A stretch of DNA of 64,000 bases from Wansuia hejianensis (GCF_014337215.1 NZ_CP060635.1:3667501-3731500), one strand, 5' to 3'; shown: positions 31,777 to 40,521, numbered from the stretch's first letter. Made by a program: numbers and translations. The notes: a model not told the origin generated them from the letters alone.

Positions 31777-32928
31777 ATGGAGACATTTGGAATTAAGACA
31801 CAAATACATTTTGGGGAAGGTTCGCTGAAACGCCTTGCTGATATGCCATATAAGAGAGTTTTGATTATCACAGATCCTTTTGTAGTGGAAAGCGGCATGC
31901 TTCAGTTAATTACAGGCCCTTTGGAAAGCGGCAATGCCCAATATGAAGTCTATTCCAATGTAGTGCCGGATGCTCCGATCGATAAGATTGCAGACGGTGT
32001 CAGGAAATTCTTGGCATACAGGCCTGAAGCTGTGTTAGCGGTAGGCGGAGGATCGGCCATTGATTCTTCCAAGGCAATCCGGGAATTTGCGTCAAAGCTG
32101 GAAAACATCGGAGAGGTGGCTTTGATCGCCATACCGACCACAAGCGGAACGGGTTCAGAGGTAACCTCCTTCGCAGTCGTGAATGATGCGGAAGCACAGA
32201 TAAAATATCCGCTTGTATCTGAACGGCTGACTGCTGAGGAAGCGATTCTGGATGCAGAACTGGTGATGAGCGTGCCGCCTGCAGTTACTGCCGACACGGG
32301 GATGGATGCTTTTACACATGCGCTGGAAGCGTATGTCAGCACAGCTCATAATGAGTTTTCAGCGGCTCTGGCAGAAAAGGCTGTTGAGATCTGCGGCGTA
32401 TTCCTTATGCGGGCTTATCTGGATGGGAATGATAAGCATGCCCGTCAGAAGATGCACGTGGCCTCCTGCATGGCCGGGCTGGCGTTCAATTCAGCGGGAC
32501 TGGGCATCACACACAGTATGGCACATCAGCTGGGAGCGGTATTCCATATCCCTCACGGGAGAGCCAATGCGATGCTGTTGCCACATATTATTGAATTTAA
32601 TTCTGACATTAATATCCGCAGCCGGAGTAAAAAGGAATATCCGCCGGTTGTAAAACGATATGCAAATATCGCCCATATATTGGGATTGAGCAATTATAAT
32701 AAAGTCATGAGTGTTCGTTCGCTGGTAAACTGGGTACAATTCATGCAGAAAGAGATGAATATACCTCTTTCCGTGGAGGAGATTGGGACAGTGCAGAAGG
32801 ACCTGTATTTTGCCTCTATTGAAAAAATGGCGGATGCGGCGTTGAAGGATGCCTGTACCACCACCAATCCCAGAGTGCCGACGAAGAACGAGATCATGAT
32901 GATCTATGCTAAACTTTGGTCATTTTAA
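31777..32928 (+). CDS. pduQ: Iron-containing alcohol dehydrogenase (propanol dehydrogenase)
   Basis: Reduces propionaldehyde to 1-propanol or lactaldehyde to propanediol with NADH. Group III ADH motifs are AVGGGSAIDSSKAIREF (NAD site), IPTTSGTGSEVT and the iron ligands in GMDAFTHALEAY and GITHSMAHQLGAVFHIPHGRANA. At 383 residues it is standard and has no encapsulation peptide, unlike the zinc ADH upstream. The start at ATG 31777 is selected by GAGG six bases before; an earlier in-frame ATG at 31681 lacks homology. A terminator follows, closing the operon. Confidence 0.9.
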   Translation: METFGIKTQIHFGEGSLKRLADMPYKRVLIITDPFVVESGMLQLITGPLESGNAQYEVYSNVVPDAPIDKIADGVRKFLAYRPEAVLAVGGGSAIDSSKAIREFASKLENIGEVALIAIPTTSGTGSEVTSFAVVNDAEAQIKYPLVSERLTAEEAILDAELVMSVPPAVTADTGMDAFTHALEAYVSTAHNEFSAALAEKAVEICGVFLMRAYLDGNDKHARQKMHVASCMAGLAFNSAGLGITHSMAHQLGAVFHIPHGRANAMLLPHIIEFNSDINIRSRSKKEYPPVVKRYANIAHILGLSNYNKVMSVRSLVNWVQFMQKEMNIPLSVEEIGTVQKDLYFASIEKMADAALKDACTTTNPRVPTKNEIMMIYAKLWSF

Positions 32929-32951
32929 TTTTAATCCCTAATAAAATGGAG

Positions 32952-32989
32952 AACCTCCCTGGTTTTATTACGATCCGGGGAGGTTTTTT
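32952..32989 (+). terminator. Intrinsic terminator at end of microcompartment operon
   Basis: AACCTCCC pairs with GGGAGGTT across a loop of about 18 bases, followed by a T run. Confidence 0.85.
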
Positions 32990-33003
32990 CATGTTCGTAT
33001 AAG

Positions 33004-33025
33004 TTTTATAAAATATTTTATAAAA
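33004..33025 (+). promoter_or_regulatory. Paired TTTATAAA operator upstream of ROK regulator
   Basis: TTTTATAAAA occurs twice, at 33004-33013 and 33016-33025, twelve bases apart centre to centre, six bases before the -35 box. The same pair with equal spacing lies at 43186-43207 and a 14-base version at 35015, marking a shared regulon. Confidence 0.65.
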
Positions 33026-33031
33026 AGTCAT

Positions 33032-33059
33032 TTGAAAAACAAAACCCTTATGTTATAAT
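33032..33059 (+). promoter_or_regulatory. Sigma-A promoter of first ROK regulator
   Basis: TTGAAA (33032-33037) and TATAAT (33054-33059) with 16-base spacing. The start site near 33066 coincides with the first repeat unit of the array. Confidence 0.7.
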
Positions 33060-33064
33060 AAGCT

Positions 33065-33410
33065 TACATTGTGGAACAGAAAAGCTGTTCCCCGGCCCCG
33101 TCAGGGGCATGAGTTGTGGTATACTCTGGAGTATACATTGTGGAACAGCAAAGCTGTTCCTCCGCCCGTTAGGGCATGCATTACGGTGTGCCCTGTGGGT
33201 ATACATTGTGGAACAGAAAAGCTGTTCCCCGGCCCCGTCAGGGGCATGAGTTGCGGTATACTCTGGAGTATACATTGTGGAACAGAAAAGCTGTTCCCCG
33301 GCCCCGTTAAGGGCATGAGTTACGGTGTGCCCTGTAGGTATTACATTGTTGTACAGCATAAGCTGTTTCCACGCCCGAGGCATGAGCCAGAGGATATTCG
33401 GGAGTATAAT
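33065..33410 (+). repeat. Tandem array of five structured ~69-bp repeats in a 5' leader
   Basis: Units begin TACATTGTGGAACAG at 33065, 33134, 33202, 33271 and (degenerate) 33342, lengths 69, 68, 69, 71 and about 69. Each unit can form three hairpins in RNA: GGAACAG/CTGTTCC, GCCCC/GGGGC or GCCC/GGGC, and GTATACTC/GAGTATAC. Units 1 and 3 (type A) alternate with 2 and 4 (type B), where the third stem is GTGTGCCC/GGGTATAC, a paired change plus G-U pairs. There are no spacers and no credible coding frame. The array fills the untranslated leader of the ROK gene at 33497. Confidence 0.85.
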
Positions 33411-33496
33411 TGACGGGTGAATACTGTTTCTTTGCTATCAAAGGCAGTAAGATAATTATAACAAATTTTTACGGATGGATGAATAAAGGAGAGAAA

Positions 33497-34615
33497 ATGA
33501 AGCGGGCAAGCACGATGGAGGTTAAACGTCAGAACAGAAATAACGTTTACAGGATTATTTATCAGAAAGGAAAGATATCAAAACAGGAGATTGCGAACAA
33601 ATTAAATCTGAGTCTGCCTACTGTGGCACAAAATCTGACGGAACTGTTCGAGAAAGGCCTGATTTATGAAAATGGGAGTTTTGATTCTACCGGTGGACGA
33701 AAGGCCAAGGGGATTTCCTGCAATATGGATGCTAAGACAGCCATTGGGCTTGACATAACAAGAAATCACATCAGTGGGGTATTGGTCAACCTGTTGGGTG
33801 AGGTACTCTATTCCATTAGAACCCGGCTGCATTTTGAGGATAACCGTAAGTATTATGAGGAGCTTCGGAGTCTGGTAGACCGCATAATAGAAGAGGGCAG
33901 GGCCGATCCATATACGATTCTGGGAATCGGTATTAGTATGCCCGGTATTATCGGCGCCGATCATAAGACGATTACCTATGCGCCCGTCGTGGAGACGACG
34001 ACGCTGTTTGAAGATCTGAAGGGCTATCTCCCATATCCCTATGCCATTATCAACGACGCAAAGGCCGGAGGCTTTGCGGAGCTTTGGCATTCTCCTCATG
34101 CGGAAAACATGGTGTACCTGTCTCTCAGCAACAGCGTTGGCGGCGCCGTTCTGATGAATAATGAGCTTTACTACGGGGACCAGCGCCTGAGTGGTGAAAT
34201 AGGGCACATGACGCTGGAAATTGACGGAAAGCCTTGTTACTGCGGCAAAAAGGGGTGCATGGATCCATACTGTAATGCACAGGTATTATCGCGGAGGACA
34301 GGCGGCGACCTGAAGAAGTTCTTTGAACTCTTAGATAAAGGGGACAAAGACTGCCGGCAGGAATGGGAAACCTATTTAAAATATTTATCTGTAGCCATCA
34401 ATAATCTGAGAAACTGCCTGGATTGTGAAGTAATACTGGGAGGCTATGTGGGAAGCTATATGGACAGCCACATAGACGAGCTGAGACAAATGGTGATAAA
34501 GAGGAGCACCTTCACTACAGACGGGAAATTTGTGCAGAGCTGCGCATTTAAATTCGAATCCTCCGCCGTAGGAGCAGGACTCTATTATATTGATGAATAT
34601 ATAAAATGTATCTGA
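33497..34615 (+). CDS. ROK-family transcriptional repressor
   Basis: The N-terminal winged helix is KISKQEIANKLNLSLPTVAQ, followed by a ROK sugar-binding domain of 300 residues. The kinase loop DxGGT is replaced by LDITRNH, so this is a regulator, not a kinase. GEIGHMTLEIDG and the zinc motif CYCGKKGCMDPYC are intact. AAGGAG before ATG 33497 gives a 372-residue protein. Neighbours are the sugar importer and polyol enzymes; likely binding sites are the paired TTTATAAA boxes at 33004, 35015 and 43186. The inducer is probably the sugar imported by that cassette. Confidence 0.88.
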   Translation: MKRASTMEVKRQNRNNVYRIIYQKGKISKQEIANKLNLSLPTVAQNLTELFEKGLIYENGSFDSTGGRKAKGISCNMDAKTAIGLDITRNHISGVLVNLLGEVLYSIRTRLHFEDNRKYYEELRSLVDRIIEEGRADPYTILGIGISMPGIIGADHKTITYAPVVETTTLFEDLKGYLPYPYAIINDAKAGGFAELWHSPHAENMVYLSLSNSVGGAVLMNNELYYGDQRLSGEIGHMTLEIDGKPCYCGKKGCMDPYCNAQVLSRRTGGDLKKFFELLDKGDKDCRQEWETYLKYLSVAINNLRNCLDCEVILGGYVGSYMDSHIDELRQMVIKRSTFTTDGKFVQSCAFKFESSAVGAGLYYIDEYIKCI

Positions 34616-34644
34616 CAAAGTGAAAATAAAATGGAAAATGAAAG

Positions 34645-34678
34645 GCATCGTAATTAATGGGATTATGGTGCTTTTTTA
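34645..34678 (+). terminator. Intrinsic terminator after first ROK gene
   Basis: GCATCGTAAT pairs over ten positions (two G-U) with ATTATGGTGC, followed by TTTTTT. Confidence 0.75.
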
Positions 34679-34679
34679 A

Positions 34680-34977
34680 TGTTCAGGTAATCAAATAACT
34701 ACGGTTTTCTGGCTGTTCCAGTCGGTACAGTGCTCTCGCCAGGGGAGGAACCCCGATGGTCTCGGACGGTAAATTTCGGAATTTAATAAAGAAATACTGG
34801 CTCCACCAGGCCACAATCAGCCAGTGCTTACTGTCTGTAACCATACCGATGACACTTTCGGAGAACCTGGGTGATCTAAAACGCTCCCCCCTCCCCGACC
34901 AATTGGAAGCAAAGCCAAAATATGATAAGGAAATTTGTATAGATTGCACAAAATTTGTAAAATCCTCAAGAATTATC
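34680..34977. other. Intergenic stretch open on both strands, no supported gene
   Basis: Both strands carry overlapping frames of about 90 codons (34756-35028 forward, 34683-34949 reverse), but neither has a ribosome binding site or a family I recognise. The composition is richer in GC than the flanking AT-rich DNA. It may be a remnant of a mobile or repetitive element. Confidence 0.35.
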
Positions 34978-35006
34978 TTGATATATTTTGTGAGTAGAGT
35001 TATAAT
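34978..35006 (+). promoter_or_regulatory. Sigma-A promoter of first sugar importer operon
   Basis: TTGATA (34978-34983) and TATAAT (35001-35006), 17-base spacing. Predicted start near 35013, immediately before the TTTATAAA operator pair. A leader of about 170 bases precedes the ATPase gene. Confidence 0.75.
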
Positions 35007-35014
35007 ACAACTAC

Positions 35015-35038
35015 TTTATAAAAACTAATTTATAAAAG
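35015..35038 (+). promoter_or_regulatory. Paired TTTATAAA operator downstream of importer start site
   Basis: TTTATAAAAA (35015) and TTTATAAAAG (35029) lie just after the start site, an arrangement for road-block repression. The same arrangement is seen for the divergent polyol dehydrogenase gene. Confidence 0.65.
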
Positions 35039-35181
35039 TTATAAGGAAAAGAGTTAAAGCAAAGAACTTTGCAAATGCAGCATTGGAGGGATGAAAATGA
35101 AAGGGAAGATGAAGAAGCCTGTGAGAGGCGATGCAGGCATCACCTGGAAAACTTGTCCGCATAACTCATTAGGAGGCAAAG

Positions 35182-36708
35182 ATGATGAGTGAGTATGTAT
35201 TGGAGATAAAGAACATCAGAAAAGAGTTTCCGGGAGTTGTGGCACTGGATGGCGTTTCCCTGCTGCTGAAACGCGGTGAGATACACGCTCTTGTGGGTGA
35301 AAACGGCGCTGGTAAGTCGACGCTCATGAAGATTCTGGCAGGTATCTACAGCCTGGATCAGGGGGAGATCCTCTTTGACGGCAAGCCGTTCCGGGCAAAG
35401 CGTCCGGTGGATGCGCTGGAAAAGGGAATTGCGATGGTTCACCAGGAGCTGGATCTGATTCCTGAAATGACAGTAGAGGAAAATGTTTTTGCCGGCCGTG
35501 AGAAGACGAAGGGGGCAGTCGTCGATAAAAGGGGAATGCTGAGCCGTACAAAAGAGCTGATGGATAGCCTGGGCATAGATATCAATCCCAGGACTAAGAT
35601 CAAGGAGCTGAGCACTGCGCAGCAGCAAATGGTAGCGATCACACGGGCGATTGCTTTTGATGCGGAAGTGATCATCATGGACGAACCGACCTCGGCCATC
35701 ACAGACAGGGAAGTGGAGAAGCTGTTCGAGATCATCCGGAAGCTGAAAGCCCAGAACAAATCGATTGTTTACATATCCCATAAGATGGATGAGATTTATT
35801 CCCTGACAGATCAGATCACGGTACTGCGCGACGGTAAGCTGATCGGCTCCATAGCAACTGCAGATGTCACTCCGGATAAGCTGATTAACATGATGGTCGG
35901 CCGGGAGCTGAATAACGTATATGTGAAAAGTGCTGAAAAGACGGCGGACTTCGACGAAAGCGAGGTTCTTCTGAGAGTTGAGCATCTGACCCGCGAAAAC
36001 GAATTTTATAACGTGGATTTTGAAGTAAGACGAGGGGAAATACTTGGCTTTTTTGGGCTGATGGGCGCCGGGAGGACTGAGGTCATGGATACGCTTTTCG
36101 GACTAAGAAAAGCGGACAAGGGTTCGGTTACGATGAAAGGCCAGAAGCTTGGTACAGTGAAAAAAGCGATCACGAGCGGCATGGCGTACATTACGGAGGA
36201 CAGAAAAATATCAGGGCTGAATCTGATCGCTTCGGTTAAGGACAATATTTCTCTTGCCTATATGGATATGATAACCAGGGCAAAATGCCTGATTGATTTC
36301 AAGAAGGAGAAAAAAATCAGTGACTCCCTGATTGAAAAGCTGAGAATTAAATGCACCAACAGGGACACTCTGGCGGGAACATTGTCCGGAGGCAATCAGC
36401 AGAAAATCGTCATAGCAAAATGGTTTATGGGGGACCCAGACCTGTTAATTATGGATGAACCTACCCGGGGAATAGACATCGGTGCCAAGGCTGAGATCTA
36501 TAAGCTGATGGACCTTCTGGTGAAATCCGGAAAGAGCATCATCATGATTTCATCAGAGACGCCGGAGCTTTTGGGCATGAGTGACCGGGTAGTGGTCATG
36601 CATGAGGGACATAAAACCGGTGAATTTGAATGTGGCGAGCTGGATCAGGATAAGCTGATGGCTTACGCAATCGGTGAAGGAGATAAAGGAGAATACAGAC
36701 ATGAATAA
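35182..36708 (+). CDS. CUT2 sugar ABC transporter ATP-binding protein (RbsA/XylG type)
   Basis: A duplicated ATPase of 508 residues. The first domain has Walker A GENGAGKSTLMKILAG and Walker B VIIMDEPTSAI; the second has the degenerate loop GLMGAGRTEVMD, the signature LSGGNQQKIV and DEPTRGIDIGAKAEIY. This double arrangement with a weak second Walker A is the hallmark of ribose/xylose/galactose importers. AGGAGG precedes ATG 35182 (ATG 35185 also possible). The gene leads an importer-enzyme operon and overlaps the permease gene by eight bases. The exact sugar is unknown. Confidence 0.93.
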   Translation: MMSEYVLEIKNIRKEFPGVVALDGVSLLLKRGEIHALVGENGAGKSTLMKILAGIYSLDQGEILFDGKPFRAKRPVDALEKGIAMVHQELDLIPEMTVEENVFAGREKTKGAVVDKRGMLSRTKELMDSLGIDINPRTKIKELSTAQQQMVAITRAIAFDAEVIIMDEPTSAITDREVEKLFEIIRKLKAQNKSIVYISHKMDEIYSLTDQITVLRDGKLIGSIATADVTPDKLINMMVGRELNNVYVKSAEKTADFDESEVLLRVEHLTRENEFYNVDFEVRRGEILGFFGLMGAGRTEVMDTLFGLRKADKGSVTMKGQKLGTVKKAITSGMAYITEDRKISGLNLIASVKDNISLAYMDMITRAKCLIDFKKEKKISDSLIEKLRIKCTNRDTLAGTLSGGNQQKIVIAKWFMGDPDLLIMDEPTRGIDIGAKAEIYKLMDLLVKSGKSIIMISSETPELLGMSDRVVVMHEGHKTGEFECGELDQDKLMAYAIGEGDKGEYRHE

Positions 36709-37666
36709 GAACAGAAGTGGGGATTCTGCAAAGAAAATAAATGTGGGGGCGATCCTGGGGAAATACGGTGTTTACATAGCGCTGCTGGTTCTATTTATCG
36801 CGATGTCAGTGGCTTCCAGTTCTTTTCTCACCGTAACCAATATCTTTAACATTCTGAAACAAAACGCGGTATACGGTGTTCTGGCAGTCGGCATGACCTT
36901 CGTCATTGTGACCGGAGGAATTGACCTGTCGGTAGGGGCAATCGTAGCTATGGCAGCATGTTTTGCCACGAAGCTGGCTCAGGAAGGCACAACAACGCCC
37001 GTTGTGGCAGCGATGTTTGTGGGAATCCTGGCGGGAGTTGCCTGCGGTGCGTTCAGCGGATTTTTCATATCCTATGCGAACATACCGGCTTTTATAGCCA
37101 CGTTGGCCACCTGTACCATGGTGAGAGGAATTGTTTATGTATTCACTGACGGGCGTCCGATCACGGGAGTGACCAAAGCATATCAGTACATTGGGCGCGC
37201 TTCCTGGGGTGTAGTACCCGTGGCGGTAGTGATCTACGCGGGCTTTCTGATTGTAGGAACGTTCCTGCTGAAGTATACGAAATATGGCAGGCATGTGTTT
37301 GCAGTCGGCGGCAACAAAAAGGCGGCTGTAGTATCCGGCGTAAATGTTAAGCTGACGGAGTTCATGGTTTATGTGATCTGTGGATTCTGCGCCGCGTTCG
37401 CAGGCCTCTTGCTGTCCTCACGTATCCAAACGGGACAGCCGGCCGGAGGTGAAGGCTATGAGCTGGATGCCATCACGGCAGCGGTCATTGGCGGCGCCAG
37501 CCTTTCTGGAGGTAAGGGAAGTGTCTTTGGATCGTTCATAGGTATTCTGGTAGTCGGGATTCTGACCAATGGCCTGGATCTGATGAATGTATCCTCGTAT
37601 TACCAGCAGATTATCAAAGGTGCGATCATCCTTCTGGCAGTTCTGGCTGACAGGAAGAAAGAGTGA
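36701..37666 (+). CDS. CUT2 sugar ABC transporter permease (RbsC type)
   Basis: Integral membrane protein of 321 residues with about ten hydrophobic helices. The RbsC signature TGGIDLSVGAIVAMAAC and the coupling segment with GGNKKAAVVSGVNV are present, along with ITAAVIGGASLSGGKGSV near the end. ATG 36701 follows GGAG and overlaps the ATPase stop, so the two are coupled. It would homodimerise to form the import channel. Confidence 0.92.
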   Translation: MNKNRSGDSAKKINVGAILGKYGVYIALLVLFIAMSVASSSFLTVTNIFNILKQNAVYGVLAVGMTFVIVTGGIDLSVGAIVAMAACFATKLAQEGTTTPVVAAMFVGILAGVACGAFSGFFISYANIPAFIATLATCTMVRGIVYVFTDGRPITGVTKAYQYIGRASWGVVPVAVVIYAGFLIVGTFLLKYTKYGRHVFAVGGNKKAAVVSGVNVKLTEFMVYVICGFCAAFAGLLLSSRIQTGQPAGGEGYELDAITAAVIGGASLSGGKGSVFGSFIGILVVGILTNGLDLMNVSSYYQQIIKGAIILLAVLADRKKE

Positions 37667-37726
37667 CGGGATGGTAATAGCTGCAGAAGCAGATATTATA
37701 AAAATGATTTTATGGAGGGTTTAAAA

Positions 37727-38755
37727 ATGAGAAAAAGAAGCATTATGGCAATTCTTGTTGCAGCAGCACTGGGTCTGAGCCTGACTTCCTGTGGATCTGC
37801 GGAGTCCACAGCGAAATCAGAATCTGCCTCATCGGCGAAGTCAGAGAGTGCCGGGGCGTCATCGTCCGCACCTGCAGCATCCTCTGCGTCCGGCACATCA
37901 TCGTCCGGAGGGGATGAGAAATTTACCATCGCATGGGTGGACGGCAACCTGGCCAATGAATCCAATGCAGTCTGCGCTGATGCGGCAAAAGCATATGCGG
38001 AATCTCAAGGGATGGAATTCCTTCTCCTGGACGGTCAGGGTTCCGGTGAAACCCAGGTATCGCAGTGTGAAACACTGATCGCCCAGGGAGTCGACTGTGT
38101 GATTGTACAGCCTTACGACGCAGCCGCCTGCCAGGTAGGAGTCCAGGCCTGCATTGACGCCGGGGTGAACGTGCTGGTTACAAAGACGACCATTGAAGAT
38201 AACAGCATCTGTCCGTTCGTCGGCCAGGATGATGTGGTGGCCGGAGAGATGGAGATGGAATGGATTGCTGAAAAGCTCGGCGGAAAAGGCAATATCGTTA
38301 TTATTGAAGGGCCAACTGGTATATCGGCGGCTATCAACAGGAACGATGGAATTGAGAATGTGCTGAAGAATTATCCGGATATCAACGTATTACATACACA
38401 GCCTGCTGACTGGAACCGCGACGAGGGAATGGCTCTGATGGAGACCTGGCTGCAGACCGGAGAGCAGATTGACGCGGTGGTTGCCCATAATGATGAAATG
38501 GCGCTGGGCGCATACGATGCCATAGCAGACGCCGGACTGGCCGGACAGATCTATGTGATCGGCATTGACGCCATCGATGCGGCGAAGAAATCTGTAGCGG
38601 ACGGTGAACTGGACGCCACGGTTCTCCAGGATGTGGAGACCATCGGACAGAAAACTGTAGAGGTGGCAATCGCAATGTGCAAGGGTGAAAAGGTGGATGA
38701 TGTGTATAACATTGATCCGATCCTGCTGACAAAAGATAATGTGGGAGACTATTAA
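37727..38755 (+). CDS. Periplasmic-type sugar-binding lipoprotein (RbsB type)
   Basis: Signal peptide ending in lipobox LTSC, then a Ser/Ala/Glu-rich linker, then a type I periplasmic binding domain. FTIAWVDGNLANESNAVCAD, CETLIAQGVDCVIVQPYDA and AVVAHNDEMALGAYDAIADA match ribose/galactose-type receptors. GGAGGG nine bases before ATG 37727 sets the start. At 342 residues it is normal. As last importer component before a hairpin, it may be expressed in excess over the dehydrogenase genes that follow. Confidence 0.9.
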   Translation: MRKRSIMAILVAAALGLSLTSCGSAESTAKSESASSAKSESAGASSSAPAASSASGTSSSGGDEKFTIAWVDGNLANESNAVCADAAKAYAESQGMEFLLLDGQGSGETQVSQCETLIAQGVDCVIVQPYDAAACQVGVQACIDAGVNVLVTKTTIEDNSICPFVGQDDVVAGEMEMEWIAEKLGGKGNIVIIEGPTGISAAINRNDGIENVLKNYPDINVLHTQPADWNRDEGMALMETWLQTGEQIDAVVAHNDEMALGAYDAIADAGLAGQIYVIGIDAIDAAKKSVADGELDATVLQDVETIGQKTVEVAIAMCKGEKVDDVYNIDPILLTKDNVGDY

Positions 38756-38795
38756 TCAAACAGACACGTCCGTTGATGCGGACATCACGGATCAT

Positions 38796-38852
38796 AAAAG
38801 TCAGCTGTTCCGCACCCTGGGTGCTCTCACGGCTGTCGTCCGGGACTTTTTA
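38796..38852 (+). terminator. Hairpin, partial terminator after sugar-binding protein
   Basis: AAAAGTC/GACTTTT, AGCTG/CGGCT and GCACC/GGTGC pair in a nested hairpin that ends in TTTTT. Because genes continue beyond, it may only reduce downstream expression. Confidence 0.55.
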
Positions 38853-38934
38853 GAAAATGCTTGAACGTTATGTATGGCCGGCGGGCGGGTGCCTGCCGGC
38901 CCATATAATCCAGAATGAAAGGGGCACAGAAAAG

Positions 38935-39993
38935 ATGGGCAAAACAATGAAAGCTCTGGTCTATGATAAAGCGGGACGCGAAAATTCCAGCATCCGTCAG
39001 ATACCTTATCCGGAGTGCGGAGATGACGAAATTATTATTCGGGTGATGTCCTGCTCTATTTGCAAAGGGGCGGAGCATGACCATGATAATGGAAAAGGGA
39101 CAGATCTGGCAAGGTATCCGGTTGTGCCGGGACATGAATTTGCCGGCTATGTACATGAGACAGGAAAAAATGTTACAGATTTCAGGATCGGGGACCGGGT
39201 GACGGCGGATAATACAGAATATTGCGGAGACTGCTATTACTGTCGGAAAGAAGAATCAAACTACTGCCCGACCTTCGGTTCGCTGGGACATAATATAAAC
39301 GGCGGTTTCGCCGAATTTGTACGGCTGAAGAAAGAAAAGGTATTCCATATACCAGATCATCTGTCCTTTAACGCGGCGGCATTATCTGAGCCTGTCGCAT
39401 GCTGCCTGCACGCGGTAGACCGCGCGGATATAAAATACGGGGATACGGTAGTGATATTCGGGGCGGGTTCTATGGGGCTGATACTGGCACAGCTGTTTAA
39501 AGCGTCAAATGCGAGAGCTGTTTATATGGTTGCCGGGAAGAGCAGTAAGCTGGATCTGGCCGCAAAATATGGAATCAGGCCCATCGTCATGGACAGAAAT
39601 GATTATACGGTACATGAAAAGGCGATCCTGGACGAAAATCCCCTGGGAGTGGACCTGATTATAGACGCTACAGGAAGCACAAAGGTCATTTCAGAATCCA
39701 TGAAGCTATTGAAAAAGGGAGGCACGCTCCTGCAGTACGCGATTGTCCACAGCGGGGAAAAGGTAGCCATGGACCCGGTGCTGATGTTCAATAATGAACT
39801 GACCTATACGGCATCCTTCTGTCAGTCTCATAATTTTGGACGGGCAGTCGAAGCCCTGGGTTCCGGAATCGTAGACGGAGACAGCCTGGTGACGGGTGAA
39901 TTCCCCCTGGAAGATTTTTATGCAGGCCTGGATGAAAACGTAAATGACAGGAACTCCATCAAGGTAATCATACATCCCAATACGGAGGAGTGA
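38935..39993 (+). CDS. Zinc-dependent polyol/sugar dehydrogenase
   Basis: Medium-chain dehydrogenase of 352 residues. The catalytic zinc region is SCSICKGAEHD and PGHEFAGYV, the structural zinc site is CGDCYYCRKEESNYC (four Cys), and the NAD loop is VVIFGAGSMGLILAQ. It resembles arabitol, sorbitol and threonine dehydrogenases, so oxidation of a pentitol or an aldose is possible. AAAGGGG precedes ATG 38935. It follows the importer and precedes rbsD by seven bases. Confidence 0.82.
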   Translation: MGKTMKALVYDKAGRENSSIRQIPYPECGDDEIIIRVMSCSICKGAEHDHDNGKGTDLARYPVVPGHEFAGYVHETGKNVTDFRIGDRVTADNTEYCGDCYYCRKEESNYCPTFGSLGHNINGGFAEFVRLKKEKVFHIPDHLSFNAAALSEPVACCLHAVDRADIKYGDTVVIFGAGSMGLILAQLFKASNARAVYMVAGKSSKLDLAAKYGIRPIVMDRNDYTVHEKAILDENPLGVDLIIDATGSTKVISESMKLLKKGGTLLQYAIVHSGEKVAMDPVLMFNNELTYTASFCQSHNFGRAVEALGSGIVDGDSLVTGEFPLEDFYAGLDENVNDRNSIKVIIHPNTEE

Positions 39994-40000
39994 AACAGAT

Positions 40001-40435
40001 ATGAAAAGAAGAGGTGTCATCAATCAGCCCCTGAGCGGCGCGCTGGCAGGCCTGGGGCATGGGGATTCTTTCCTGCTGTGCGACGTGGGTTTTCCCATAC
40101 CAAAAGGCGCAGAACGGATTGACCTGGCCCTGAGCTTCGGCGTGCCCGACATGAAGCAGTGCCTGAAGGCTATTTTGGAGGAAACGGTGATCCAGAAAGT
40201 GGTGATAGCAGAGGAGATGAAAGGGATGAACGAGGAAGGATACGCCTTCGTTAAGAATACCTTTCAAAAGCAGGAATTAAATGAGATTTCTCAGGAAGAG
40301 CTGGTGCGGCTCGCGCAGAATGTGAAGTTTGTTGTGAGAAGCGGAGAACTGGGCTGTTATTCCAATCTATTGATGGAAGCGGCATCGGGGGTAGAACAAT
40401 TTAAAAAAGAGCTTATCATTGATTTTCAACGGTAA
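40001..40435 (+). CDS. rbsD: D-ribose pyranase / RbsD-FucU family mutarotase
   Basis: A 144-residue protein that speeds conversion between ring forms of a sugar. The catalytic His is in LAGLGHGDSFLLCDVGFPIP, IDLALSFGVPDM matches the middle of RbsD, and the end has YSNLLMEAASG. RbsD acts on ribose and related pyranoses; the FucU branch acts on fucose. The location between a dehydrogenase and a kinase suggests it serves the sugar imported by this cassette. Confidence 0.88.
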   Translation: MKRRGVINQPLSGALAGLGHGDSFLLCDVGFPIPKGAERIDLALSFGVPDMKQCLKAILEETVIQKVVIAEEMKGMNEEGYAFVKNTFQKQELNEISQEELVRLAQNVKFVVRSGELGCYSNLLMEAASGVEQFKKELIIDFQR

Positions 40436-40476
40436 CTTTCCAATAATTTCATGCTGTGTCAGCCAGCGTATACGGG

Positions 40477-40521
40477 TTTTCTGAAGAAGCCGTCCCTCAT
40501 GGGGATGGCTTCTTCAGAAAA
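40477..40521. other. Long perfect inverted repeat
   Basis: TTTTCTGAAGAAGCC (40477-40491) and its complement (40507-40521) flank a short inner stem GTCCC/GGGGA(T) and loop. It reads as TTTT on each strand and probably acts as a bidirectional terminator between rbsD and the kinase gene. Confidence 0.7.

Noticed and set aside
33065..33410. CRISPR array
   Set aside because: The repeats are contiguous, about 69 bp and internally palindromic at three places, with no unique spacers and no cas genes.
33069..33413. Repeat-encoded proteins of 71-114 residues on both strands
   Set aside because: The frames are created by the repeat period; they have no ribosome sites and repeat the same peptide.
33497..34615. 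ROK sugar kinase
   Set aside because: The DxGGT phosphate loop is replaced and an N-terminal winged helix is present, so it is a regulator.
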